64,000 nucleotides of DNA, taken from positions 310,001 to 374,000 of the forward strand of contig CAWBDF010000007.1 in the NCBI GenBank assembly GCA_963787485.1, written 5' to 3'. Below the pieces are notes generated by a model. That model had not been told where the DNA came from. It searched no databases and was given only the letters and a program-made list of their open reading frames with translations. Position numbers and translations under genes: made by a program. Positions 26,421-34,613 of this stretch are shown here, in pieces (the first letter of the stretch is position 1; every line of letters starts with the position of its first letter). This stretch comes from Bog-473 sp963787485. GTDB taxonomy: Bacteria > Actinomycetota > Acidimicrobiia > Acidimicrobiales > RAAP-2.

Positions 26421-27152
26421 TCAGTCGTCGGGCAACCTCCTGCGAAGAAAGTCGACCAAGAGGTTCGGATAGGCGGTACGGGAGGGTCGGAAGAGGTCAT
26501 GCCCCGACCCCTCGATGCGACGGACTTCCACACCCGGAACCAACCGGCGATAGCGATCAGCGCACTCCTCGTCGACGAACAGACCTTCGTCGGTACCGGT
26601 GGCGACCAGCACCGGGACGGCCAGATCAGCGAGTTCTCTCCAGAGTTCCCGGTGCCGCGAATCGACCTGGACACCCTCAAAGACGTGCCGGGGCACGCGG
26701 GTCGAGTTGGACTTTCCCCGCCAGGTCAGCGCGGACATCCTCTCCGCGAAATCGTTCGGCAGGCCCACCTCTCCCGGCACGTAGTCGCCAATGGAGATGG
26801 AAGCAACCCGGTCGGGTGAACCGAACGCCAACACGAGTGCCGGGGTGGTCCCTCTGGAGAAGGTCATCAGGTGAAAGCGGCTGACACCGCTGGCATCCAA
26901 GACCGCCTCGATGTCGCTCGCCTGAGCCTCGACCGAATAGCCGCTGTCCGGAGCGTCGCTCCCTCCGCGTCCTCGCAGTTCGACGATCAGCAGACGCCGG
27001 TCGCCGAAGCATTCGAACGCTTCGACGTACTCGTCCGCCGAATCCACCATTCCAGGTACGAAGACCACCGGAAGTCCCGAGGGACGGCGGGGCTCGGTAT
27101 GCAGATAGCGAATCCTTATGCCAGCGTTGTCCGCGAAGCTTTCAGTCGGCAT
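26421..27152 (-). CDS. Alpha/beta hydrolase
   Basis: A 243-residue alpha/beta-hydrolase. The oxyanion region is F-V-P-G-M, the nucleophile elbow T-F-S-R-G is a variant of G-x-S-x-G with the first Gly replaced, the acid lies near G-T-D-E-G, and the catalytic His is in G-S-G-H-D-L-F. Possible substrates are lactones, esters or C-C bonds of ring-cleavage products. It sits between an SDR and the thiolase-like/DUF35 pair, all on the minus strand with gaps of about 70 and 120 bases, so they may share a transcript. Confidence 0.88.
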   Translation of the reverse strand: MPTESFADNAGIRIRYLHTEPRRPSGLPVVFVPGMVDSADEYVEAFECFGDRRLLIVELRGRGGSDAPDSGYSVEAQASDIEAVLDASGVSRFHLMTFSRGTTPALVLAFGSPDRVASISIGDYVPGEVGLPNDFAERMSALTWRGKSNSTRVPRHVFEGVQVDSRHRELWRELADLAVPVLVATGTDEGLFVDEECADRYRRLVPGVEVRRIEGSGHDLFRPSRTAYPNLLVDFLRRRLPDD

Positions 27153-27220
27153 GACACCACCGTAGGACGGCCACGACGAGGTCGTCCCGCAGCCCCACCG
27201 GTAGAGGAGGTGACGGGCGA

Positions 27221-28006
27221 CTAGAGGTCCGGGTAGACCGGGCGAATCTCGTCCATCGGGCCGCCCGTGACCTCCAACAGCAGACCCGTCACCCAGGACG
27301 CGGCAGGAGAGGCGAGGTAGATCGCCGCCGAGGCCACGTCGTCAGGGGTCCCCATGCGCCGCAGACGCGAGCGGTCCGCCAGAACCGTGCGCAATCCCGG
27401 GTCCTTCTCGTCGAAGTACCGGCCAAGGGCCTCGGTCTCGATCGCCCCAGGAAGAACGGCATTGACCCGAATGCGAGGCCCCAGGTCCGCCGCCATGGAG
27501 AGCGTCAGCTGTGACTCGGCCGTCTTGCCCGTATGGTGAGCCAGCGAACCGCGAACGGAGACAAGGGTCGTCACCGAGCCGATGTTGATGATGGACGACC
27601 CCGGACGCTCCAGGAGCTGCGGAACAGCCAGTCGGGACAACTCGAAGGGCACGAGCACGTTGAAATGGATGGCGTCCCTGATGTGGTCCACGCGGGTGTC
27701 GAGGAAAGGAGGCGAGATCTCTCCACCGGCGTTGTTGACGAGGATGTCCAGGCCGCCGAACGCTTCGACGGTGCGGTCAATCAATCCCGGCAGAGCGTCG
27801 AGGTCTCTGACATCAGCCGTCAGAGCAAGGGCCCGACCGCCCGACGCCACGATCTCGTGCGCCAGGGCGTCCACATCCGCTTGGGTCCGGGCCACCACGG
27901 CAACAGTGGCTCCGGCTTCCGCAAAGCCCCGTGCGATGCCCGCGCCGATGCCCCTCCCACCGCCGGTGATGAGCGCGACCCGGTCGCGGAGTGAGAAACG
28001 ATCCAT
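27221..28006 (-). CDS. SDR-fold protein lacking the catalytic tyrosine
   Basis: A 261-residue SDR-fold protein with an intact cofactor site (T-G-G-G-R-G-I-G) and N-N-A-G-G. The active-site stretch reads A-H-H-T-G-K where family members have Y-x-x-x-K: the Lys is kept but the Tyr is His. The preceding Ser lies in I-G-S-V. The C-terminus is L-L-E-V-T-G-G. Without Tyr it may be a weak reductase, use another base, or serve as a dehydratase or binding subunit. It lies in the minus-strand run from the amidohydrolase to the thiolase-like gene. Confidence 0.85.
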   Translation of the reverse strand: MDRFSLRDRVALITGGGRGIGAGIARGFAEAGATVAVVARTQADVDALAHEIVASGGRALALTADVRDLDALPGLIDRTVEAFGGLDILVNNAGGEISPPFLDTRVDHIRDAIHFNVLVPFELSRLAVPQLLERPGSSIINIGSVTTLVSVRGSLAHHTGKTAESQLTLSMAADLGPRIRVNAVLPGAIETEALGRYFDEKDPGLRTVLADRSRLRRMGTPDDVASAAIYLASPAASWVTGLLLEVTGGPMDEIRPVYPDL

Positions 28007-28149
28007 GATGCCCCGCTCGTCCGTCCTTTCAGTGTGTGAACGAGGTTACGGTTCGCCCATCGGAGTGTCAATGGATCGTCGCGCCTCGCCGGCACCATCG
28101 ATTTCGAAGAACTTGGCTCCCGGCGCGCCGCAGCGGCGATCATGGTGGC

Positions 28150-29841
28150 TCAGGCCGTCTGACCCCGACGGAGGAGCACCCCGGGACGGTGTTCGGTGTA
28201 CGCCCCTCCCTCGACGATGGGCAAGCCGTTGACCAGAACGGCCAAGACCCCTTCTGCCTCCGAGAAGAGTCGGCTCCCGCCCCCCGGTAGATCGGCACGG
28301 GTCTCGACCTCACCGCTGCCGACCGTGTCCTCGTCGAACACGACGATATCGGCACACATTCCTTCACGGAGCGTGCCGCGATCACGAATCCCCTGTAGTT
28401 CAGCCGGTATCTGCGTCAACAGGTGCACTGCTTCTTCGGTCGTCACGAGGCCATGTTCGCGCACGCCTTTCTCGAGGAGATCAGTGGTGTACCGGAAGGT
28501 GTCGATCATGTCGAGGTGTGCGCCAGCATCGGAGGCACCCACGACAACCCGAGGATCGCGCAGCAGGCGACCGCGCGCCTCCCAGTCCGCGGCGCCGTCG
28601 CCAAAGGGCGGGAACCCGAACGAGGTACGCAGCTCATCGGCGATGGCAATATCCAGCAACACGTCATAGGGATCACCGCCGTTCTCGCTCGCGATGTCCG
28701 AAACCCGGCGCCCCTCGTGCTGCATCGTCGCGTGTGAGAAGGTCTCGTAGATCTCGTATGCACCCCAGTTTGTCCAGTGGGCAGGGCGTTGTTCAGCAAG
28801 CTCGCGCATCCCCGCTCGTCCGGAGGACGAGCTGAAAAGGGCCAACTTCTCCTTGGGGGGAAGGGCCATGATCTTGTCCCAGCCGGGCAGCATGTCGAGA
28901 ACGAAGCCGCTGAGAAAGTTCAGCCGCAACTGAATCGGCATCGGCATGAACAAGCCGACGATCTTTCCGCCGGCCTGCCGGGCGCGATCGGAGACCGCAA
29001 GCCGTGCCTCAATCTCGTCTCCGTTCGTCGCATTGGCATGAACGATGTTCCAATTGAGCGGGCGCTCGGCGCGCACTGTGAGCTCGATCATGAGCTTCTG
29101 TACGGTCTCGGGGAACGGCCCCTGTCCGGCAAACGGCACCATCTCGAGACTCGTGCCGGGGAAGGCACGACAGACGGTGGCGAGTTCAACGATCTCGTCG
29201 TGCGAAGCACACCGTGATGGCACGGGATCGCCCTCAGCGTCGTTATGGCTTCCAGCAACGCTCGACGAGAATCCGAACCCTCCCGCGGCGAGCCCCTCGC
29301 TCAGCAGCTCTTTCATGGCGTTGAGCTCCTCGCGCGTTGCCTCCCGCTCTTTCGCCGCGGGGCCCATCACGGCGCGGCGGATCGCCGTATGACCAACCAT
29401 GAAACCAATGTTCGGACCGAGTGAGGGCTCCACCCGATGGAAGTAGTCGGGCGTGCTGCGCCAATCCCACGACAGCGCCGACTCGAGCGAGGAGAGTGGC
29501 ATACCCTCCACGCGGGCGAGCATGCTCGTGAGGTAGGGCGCCCCCTCTTCGGTGAGCGGTGCGACGCTGAAGCCGCAGTTCCCGGCCACGACCGATGTGA
29601 CGCCGTGCAACGTCGATGGTGCGAGGGTCGGATCCCACAACACCTGTGCGTCGTAATGGGTGTGAATGTCGACAAACCCCGGTGCGACGATGGCGCCGTC
29701 CGCATTGAGCGTGTTCGCAGCTGACTCACGGACCTTGCCCAGCTCGACGATCCTTCCGGCACGGATCCCGATGTCACCTCGGCGGCGGAGCGATCCGGTA
29801 CCGTCAATGATCTGTCCGTCTTTGATCACCAGATCGAGCAC
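28150..29841 (-). CDS. N-acyl-D-amino-acid deacylase-like amidohydrolase (amidohydrolase_3)
   Basis: A 563-residue metal-dependent hydrolase. Metal-site residues are seen in V-D-I-H-T-H-Y-D-A-Q, G-N-C-G-F, and V-G-A-S-D-A-G-A-H-L-D. The end, R-G-T-L-R-E-G-M-C-A-D-I-V-V-F-D, is standard for this family. Relatives hydrolyse N-acyl-D-amino acids, but many act on unknown amides or cyclic imides. The GTG at 29841 lies only four bases after the neighbouring amidohydrolase's stop, so they are co-translated. Longer open frames upstream overlap that gene and are not used. Confidence 0.88.
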   Translation of the reverse strand: MLDLVIKDGQIIDGTGSLRRRGDIGIRAGRIVELGKVRESAANTLNADGAIVAPGFVDIHTHYDAQVLWDPTLAPSTLHGVTSVVAGNCGFSVAPLTEEGAPYLTSMLARVEGMPLSSLESALSWDWRSTPDYFHRVEPSLGPNIGFMVGHTAIRRAVMGPAAKEREATREELNAMKELLSEGLAAGGFGFSSSVAGSHNDAEGDPVPSRCASHDEIVELATVCRAFPGTSLEMVPFAGQGPFPETVQKLMIELTVRAERPLNWNIVHANATNGDEIEARLAVSDRARQAGGKIVGLFMPMPIQLRLNFLSGFVLDMLPGWDKIMALPPKEKLALFSSSSGRAGMRELAEQRPAHWTNWGAYEIYETFSHATMQHEGRRVSDIASENGGDPYDVLLDIAIADELRTSFGFPPFGDGAADWEARGRLLRDPRVVVGASDAGAHLDMIDTFRYTTDLLEKGVREHGLVTTEEAVHLLTQIPAELQGIRDRGTLREGMCADIVVFDEDTVGSGEVETRADLPGGGSRLFSEAEGVLAVLVNGLPIVEGGAYTEHRPGVLLRRGQTA

Positions 29842-29845
29842 TGAA

Positions 29846-31075
29846 TCACGCCCCCTTGGCGTTGGATGTGACGAGAATCTCCGATTCGAGGTCGAGCATA
29901 CGTATGGCGTTCCCACGTGCAATCTTGTACACGTCCTCGCTTGCCATGCCGGCCACGGCGCGGGCGAGATAGTCGTAGGTGGTGGGCCAGCTCGAGTCCT
30001 GATGCGGATAATCAGATTCGAAGGTGATCTGGTCGACTCCGATGGTGTCTCGCACTTCGAGACCAAAGTCATCTTCGAAGAAACATGCGAAGACCCGATC
30101 AGATATGTAACTACTGGGAGGGTTCTTGAGGCTGGGATCGATGTTCGCAATCGCGTTGTTCATCCGCCATATGCGGTCCATCCGCTCGAGGACGTAGGGC
30201 ATCCATCCAATCTGGCTCTCCGAGAAGGCCAGCTTCAGTCTCGGATAGCGCGCCAGGAGACCCGAGAACATCCAATCAGTGAACGCCAATTGCGCATTGA
30301 AGTTCACCGTCGTCATCCTCACGCACCCCGGGGCGTCAGGCGAGCTCACCGGCACCGACGACGAAGATCCGATGTGCATGCAGATGACGGTTCCTGTGTC
30401 GTCGCATTCCTCAATGAAGGGCAGCCAGTAGCCGTCCTTGGCGTGGATGCTCGGTAGGCCCAAGACGGAAGGCAGTTCGGAGAACGTCACAGCTCGGACA
30501 CCTCGTGCCGCGTTGCGGCGAACTTCTGCCGCGGCAAGATTCGCGTCCCAGAGGGGTATGAGACAGAGCGGAAGGAGACGGCCACCGCTCTCACCTGCCC
30601 ACTCCTCGACCATCCAATCGTTGTACGCGCGAACACATGCCAGAGCGAGGTCCTTGTCTTCCATCCACAGGAAGACCTGGCCAGCAAATCGGCAGACGTT
30701 CGGAAAGCACAGCGAGCGCTCAATGTGGGCCTCGTCCATCGCCTGAAGGCGCGCGGCGGCGTCATAGGTCGACACGGGCATGTGCTCGTAACTGATCGGC
30801 TCGTGTTTGACCTGGTCAGGCGGTAACCCGGCAGCCACCTCGACAAGGGGCACTGCGACGCGCATGTCCTCCATGATCCAGAAGTCGGTCTCGGGGCCGC
30901 TCGTCGCTGGCTCCATCCCTTGGTTGCGGAAGCCTCCGCCGTACTGCCAGGGCAGCCGTGCAACCCTCGGCCCTCGTTCGCGATACGTGGCGGGCAGATA
31001 GGTCTGCCATATGTGAGGAGGCTCCATGACGTGATCGTCAACGGAGATGATCCAGGGGACGTCGGCTTCGGCCAT
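29846..31075 (-). CDS. Amidohydrolase family protein (amidohydrolase_2)
   Basis: A 409-residue metal-dependent hydrolase closely resembling the one at 54374. It has I-S-V-D-D-H-V-M-E-P-P at the N-terminal metal site, I-C-M-H-I-G-S-S at the central site, F-S-E-S-Q-I-G-W and F-E-S-D-Y-P-H-Q-D-S-S-W near the end. Known relatives include ACMSD-type decarboxylases and 2,3-dihydroxybenzoate decarboxylase. The ATG at 31075 was chosen over an upstream ATG because GGGAG precedes it. A 13-bp palindrome lies 46 bases upstream, in its probable promoter. Confidence 0.9.
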   Translation of the reverse strand: MAEADVPWIISVDDHVMEPPHIWQTYLPATYRERGPRVARLPWQYGGGFRNQGMEPATSGPETDFWIMEDMRVAVPLVEVAAGLPPDQVKHEPISYEHMPVSTYDAAARLQAMDEAHIERSLCFPNVCRFAGQVFLWMEDKDLALACVRAYNDWMVEEWAGESGGRLLPLCLIPLWDANLAAAEVRRNAARGVRAVTFSELPSVLGLPSIHAKDGYWLPFIEECDDTGTVICMHIGSSSSVPVSSPDAPGCVRMTTVNFNAQLAFTDWMFSGLLARYPRLKLAFSESQIGWMPYVLERMDRIWRMNNAIANIDPSLKNPPSSYISDRVFACFFEDDFGLEVRDTIGVDQITFESDYPHQDSSWPTTYDYLARAVAGMASEDVYKIARGNAIRMLDLESEILVTSNAKGA

Positions 31076-31120
31076 CGGTGCTTCTCCCTTACCGTCTCGA
31101 GTGGCTCTCACCGGCAATCA

Positions 31121-31133
31121 TACGCTTAGCGTA
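31121..31133. promoter_or_regulatory. 13-bp palindrome, candidate MarR operator
   Basis: TACGCT-T-AGCGTA is a perfect inverted repeat. It lies between the stop of marR (31148) and the start of the amidohydrolase (31075), in position to control the leftward operon. Nine of 13 bases match the palindrome at 31634-31646 on the other side of marR. Confidence 0.5.
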
Positions 31134-31147
31134 ACAGTTGGAGACCC

Positions 31148-31603
31148 TCACGGGACGCGCTCGACCGGATCCGAGCCGTCCCTGGCAAGCAGCCTCTCGA
31201 AGACCGCCAATGCCGTCGCGAGCCCTGCCTTTTCGGCATCGTCAAGCTGATCCAGTTGCTTTTCCAGCCACGCGTTTCTCTTCGTGCGATAGGCCTCGAT
31301 GCTTCGACGCCCACGGGCGCTCAGCCGCACCAGATGAACCCGGCGGTCGAACGGATCGACGATTCGGTCAATGAGGCCTCGGGCTTCGAGCTTGTTGACG
31401 ATCTTCGTGACGGTTGACGGCGAGATACCCTCGGCTGCGGCCAGATCTCCGAGGCTGATTGGTCCATCACGGACGATGGTGGCGTACATGGATGCCGCCG
31501 CCGGCGGGAGGCGCCCCGAATCCTTTTGTCGAAGCACCCGAGCAAGTCGGGTAATGGACAGGCTCAGACGGGCCACGAAGTCGGCGTCGTCACCGGAGTC
31601 CAT
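31148..31603 (-). CDS. MarR family transcriptional regulator
   Basis: A 151-residue winged-helix regulator. I-S-L-G-D-L-A-A-A-E-G-I-S-P-S-T-V-T-K-I is the helix-turn-helix, and D-P-F-D-R-R-V-H-L-V-R-L-S forms the wing. The ATG at 31603 fits the GAGG seven bases upstream better than the GTG at 31609. It lies between the leftward catabolic genes and the rightward acyl-CoA operon with similar palindromes on both sides, so it probably represses both and itself. Related MarR proteins near CoA ligases respond to CoA thioesters; that ligand type is inferred. Confidence 0.9.
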   Translation of the reverse strand: MDSGDDADFVARLSLSITRLARVLRQKDSGRLPPAAASMYATIVRDGPISLGDLAAAEGISPSTVTKIVNKLEARGLIDRIVDPFDRRVHLVRLSARGRRSIEAYRTKRNAWLEKQLDQLDDAEKAGLATALAVFERLLARDGSDPVERVP

Positions 31604-31633
31604 CTTCACGCCTCGTCATGATGGCGCGACTCG

Positions 31634-31646
31634 TGCGCTAGGCGCA
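31634..31646. promoter_or_regulatory. 13-bp palindrome, candidate MarR operator
   Basis: TGCGCT-A-GGCGCA, an inverted repeat with one mismatch in the outer six-base arms, lies between the divergent marR (start 31603) and the crotonase at 31777. It matches the 31121-31133 site at 9 of 13 positions, giving the shared pattern TRCGCT-N-RGCGYA. The surrounding 170-base gap should hold both promoters. Confidence 0.5.
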
Positions 31647-31776
31647 AGGCACAATATGCTCGCAAATCAGGCCGGCGGCGCGGGTCGTCCGGACGAGGAG
31701 GAATGGGACCGGGCAGCTGGTGGTGGCTACATTTCGACTTGGAGCGATGCTCCTGGAGCAGCGGTGAGGAGGTCTG

Positions 31777-32541
31777 ATGCCGGTCGACGTCGAAGAGCGA
31801 GGCGACGGGATTGCGGTCGTCTCGATGAACTGGCCCGGGAGACGCAACGCTCTCGGTCCGGCTGACACTCGCGAGCTCGGGGATGCACTCGAGCGGGCCA
31901 CGGCCGGGTCGCGTATCGGAACCATCCTCACTGGGGTCGGCGCATTCTGCGCTGGTGGCGACCTGGCGCAGTTCGCAGACCTCTCGGCGACCTCAACCGT
32001 GGAGGAGATCCGCGACCGGATCTATGGAAACGTACATTCGGTGCTTCGTGCCATTCGCGACTCCCCCGTTCCCGTCGTCGCCGCGGTCGATGGCCCAGCG
32101 GTCGGTCTTGGTCTCGACTACGCACTCGCCTGCGACATGTGCTTCATCGGCCCCGACGGGTGGCTCCAGCAGGGCTGGGCCGTCGCCGGGCTGGTCCACG
32201 GAGCCGGCGGATCCGCCTTCATCCAACGTTCGGCAGGGCAGGTCTATTGGAGATTGGTGGCCGACCAGCAGCGGATCGACGCCCGGACGGCCGAGACGCT
32301 TGGAATGGGCGAGGCGGTCGAGGGGAGCGCGATCGACAAGGCAGTCGAGCGGCTGCGGAAACTGGGGCAGCTGCCCAGAGAGGTGCTCGGGGCGTACGCG
32401 CAACTCTTCAGAATGGAGAGGTGGCCGAATCCCTCCTTCTTCGAGCGGTGTGCCGATTTTCAGGCTCGCTTCATCGGTTCGGAGTCCTTCCGGAGCCGAG
32501 CGCAATCAATCCTTGCGCAGCGCGCGCAAGCCCAATCATGA
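31777..32541 (+). CDS. Crotonase (enoyl-CoA hydratase/isomerase family), atypical active site
   Basis: A 254-residue crotonase-fold protein. The oxyanion loop F-C-A-G-G-D-L is intact. At the two catalytic Glu positions of enoyl-CoA hydratase it has Asp (G-L-G-L-D-Y-A) and an unrelated residue (W-L-Q-Q-G-W, before H-G-A-G-G), so ordinary hydration is doubtful. It could be an isomerase, thioesterase, decarboxylase or C-C lyase. First gene of the rightward operon, with a candidate MarR operator about 130 bases upstream. The ATG at 31777 follows GAGGAGG. Confidence 0.88.
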   Translation: MPVDVEERGDGIAVVSMNWPGRRNALGPADTRELGDALERATAGSRIGTILTGVGAFCAGGDLAQFADLSATSTVEEIRDRIYGNVHSVLRAIRDSPVPVVAAVDGPAVGLGLDYALACDMCFIGPDGWLQQGWAVAGLVHGAGGSAFIQRSAGQVYWRLVADQQRIDARTAETLGMGEAVEGSAIDKAVERLRKLGQLPREVLGAYAQLFRMERWPNPSFFERCADFQARFIGSESFRSRAQSILAQRAQAQS

Positions 32542-32568
32542 GCTCATCTGCGATCGAAAGGACGGCAC

Positions 32569-33446
32569 ATGGCTGACGAAGACGGAACGGCGGGGGATTC
32601 GGTGCTCTACGAGGTTCTCGAGCGACACATCGCGAAGATCACCTTGAACCGCCCCGAGCGGCGAAATGCGATTCAAATTCCCGGAGATGAACCACCGATT
32701 GATGGAGGCGGTGGAAAGGGCGGAGGATGACGACGACATCAAAGTCGTGATCCTCACGGGAGCCGGGGACCACTTCTGCGCGGGAGAGGACGTGCGGAAA
32801 ACTCCAGTGGAGACGTTCGGGCTCGAGAAGGGAAAACGGCTCCCCCAGTCCTACCGGATCAGGGGCATCACCAAGAACCTGGACGACGACTTCATGTTGT
32901 CTGACAAGACCGTCGTGGCTGCGGTTCGCGGAGCAGCCCTCGGCCTCGGGTTCAAATTGGCGCTCGAATGCGATCTGATCGTGGCAACTGACGACGCCAC
33001 GTTCGGTCGTCCGCAGACTCGGATCGGACTCGCCGGTTTCGACATGTTCCTCCCGGTCCTTCTCCTCCGCCTTGGTATCAACCGGGGATACGAGGCTCTG
33101 ATCACCGGTCGGACGCTTACGGCCCGGGAACTCGGCGAGTGGGGCGTGCTCGCCTCGGTCGTTCCTGGCTCGGAGCTCGAGGACGAGTCCCTGCGTTATG
33201 CCCGCGCCGTGGCGAACCATTCAACGGATGGGCTCATGCTGGGTCGCAAGGCCATGCAGATGTTCTGGTCCATGATGGGCATGGCCCAGTGGAACGCGTT
33301 TTGCGAGGTGGCCCATCCGTTGTTCACCAATCTCGTATGGCGTGAGGACGAGGCAAATCTCTACAAGGAGCGCCAGAGCGCCGGGAGTGCCAGACGCGGC
33401 CCTCAAGGCCGTGTATCGCCGTTGGGAAGACCTTGGATTCGAATAA
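32569..33446 (+). CDS. Crotonase (enoyl-CoA hydratase/isomerase family) with two frameshifts
   Basis: A crotonase-family gene read in three successive frames. From ATG 32569 the first ~34 codons end N-R-P-E-R-R-N-A-I. Near 32672 the frame moves +1 to K-F-P-E-M-N-H and continues through H-F-C-A-G-E-D-V. Near 33387 it moves +1 again to V-P-D-A-A-L-K-A-V-Y-R-R-W-E-D and stops at 33446. Removing one base at each site restores about 291 residues. Catalytic Glu positions are Lys (G-F-K-L-A) and Gln (F-G-R-P-Q), so it is also an atypical crotonase. Either decay or sequence error. Confidence 0.82.
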
Positions 33447-33491
33447 CCACGCCCCGCTGCCGGACCGGTTCGGACTGATGGGACGCGTGCC

Positions 33492-34610
33492 ATGACTCTC
33501 CTCTACACCGATGAACAGGAGGAACTTCGAAGCACCGTCCGCCGCTTCCTGGCCGCCCACCTCCCTGAGTCGACCGTGCGCCGGTGGATGGAATCCGACA
33601 CGGGCTATGAGACCGAGGTCTGGGACCTCATGTCGGGTCAGCTCGGCCTTTCTGGACTTCTCGTTCCGCTCGACTACGGCGGCTCCGGTGCCGGTCCGGC
33701 AGAACTGATCGCGGTTTTCGAGGAGGCCGGGCGGGCGCTCCTGGCAACACCGCTCCTTGCTTCGGGAGTTCTGGCCGCGGCCGTTCTCTCCCACGTGGAC
33801 GACGAGGGGGTCCGGTCGGAGATTCTTCCGGCCTTGGCCTCGGGGACCTGCATTGGAGCGTTCGCCGACGCCGAAGTTTGGGCCGGTCCGGCTGACCCAG
33901 ATCTCGTTGTCACCCCTGGAGGTGACAGCTGGCGTCTCGACGGCATTGTGAGACGTGTCATCGACGGCCAGAATGCCGATGCCGTCTTCGTCCCGGTCCG
34001 AACCGGGGAAGGGCCGGTGTCACTCTGCGTGTTCAACCCGCGGGAGGACTCGGCGGAGGTCGTCCCTCTCCGCACCCTTGATCGAACGCGGAAACAGGCG
34101 GACATCGTCCTACGGAACTGCCCCGCGCGGCCTGTGGGCAGTCGTGAAGGAGCCCAGGTCGCGATCGACTGGGCGGCCGCAGTAGGTGCGTTGGCCGTCG
34201 CCGCCGAGGCTCTGGGCGGCGCGGCGCAGGCGCTCGACTCGTCGGTCGACTACGCCAGCCAGCGGATCCAGTTCGGACGCGTCATCGGGGAGTTCCAAGC
34301 CATCAAGCACAAGTGCGCCAACATGAAATTGCTGTTGGAAGGGACGAGAGCCATCGTCCACCACGCGGCTCAGACCTTCGAGGACGGGGGTCCCTTCGTC
34401 GACGTCTCGTTGGCCAAGCTCTACGCGTGTGACGCATTCATTCGGATCGCCGCCGAGAACCTGCAAATCCACGGCGGAATGGGCTGTACATGGGAGCACT
34501 CGGCTCACCTCTATCTGCGGCGGGCCAAGACACTTCAGCATCTCCTCGGTTCGCCTGGTCACCACCGCACGGTGCTCGCCCGCCATCTCCGGTTGCCCGA
34601 GAAAGGGTGA
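33492..34610 (+). CDS. Acyl-CoA dehydrogenase
   Basis: A 372-residue acyl-CoA dehydrogenase of the short type often found as one half of heterotetrameric actinobacterial enzymes. It has R-I-Q-F-G-R-V-I-G-E-F-Q-A-I-K-H, H-G-G-M-G-C-T-W-E-H and L-Y-L-R-R-A-K, but the usual N-terminal S-E-P-G-A-G-S-D loop is weak or absent. The larger dehydrogenase at 36155 in the same operon could be its partner, as in the FadE28-FadE29 (ChsE1-ChsE2) arrangement. That pairing is inferred from gene order and from complementary motifs. Confidence 0.9.
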   Translation: MTLLYTDEQEELRSTVRRFLAAHLPESTVRRWMESDTGYETEVWDLMSGQLGLSGLLVPLDYGGSGAGPAELIAVFEEAGRALLATPLLASGVLAAAVLSHVDDEGVRSEILPALASGTCIGAFADAEVWAGPADPDLVVTPGGDSWRLDGIVRRVIDGQNADAVFVPVRTGEGPVSLCVFNPREDSAEVVPLRTLDRTRKQADIVLRNCPARPVGSREGAQVAIDWAAAVGALAVAAEALGGAAQALDSSVDYASQRIQFGRVIGEFQAIKHKCANMKLLLEGTRAIVHHAAQTFEDGGPFVDVSLAKLYACDAFIRIAAENLQIHGGMGCTWEHSAHLYLRRAKTLQHLLGSPGHHRTVLARHLRLPEKG

Positions 34611-34613
34611 CCC

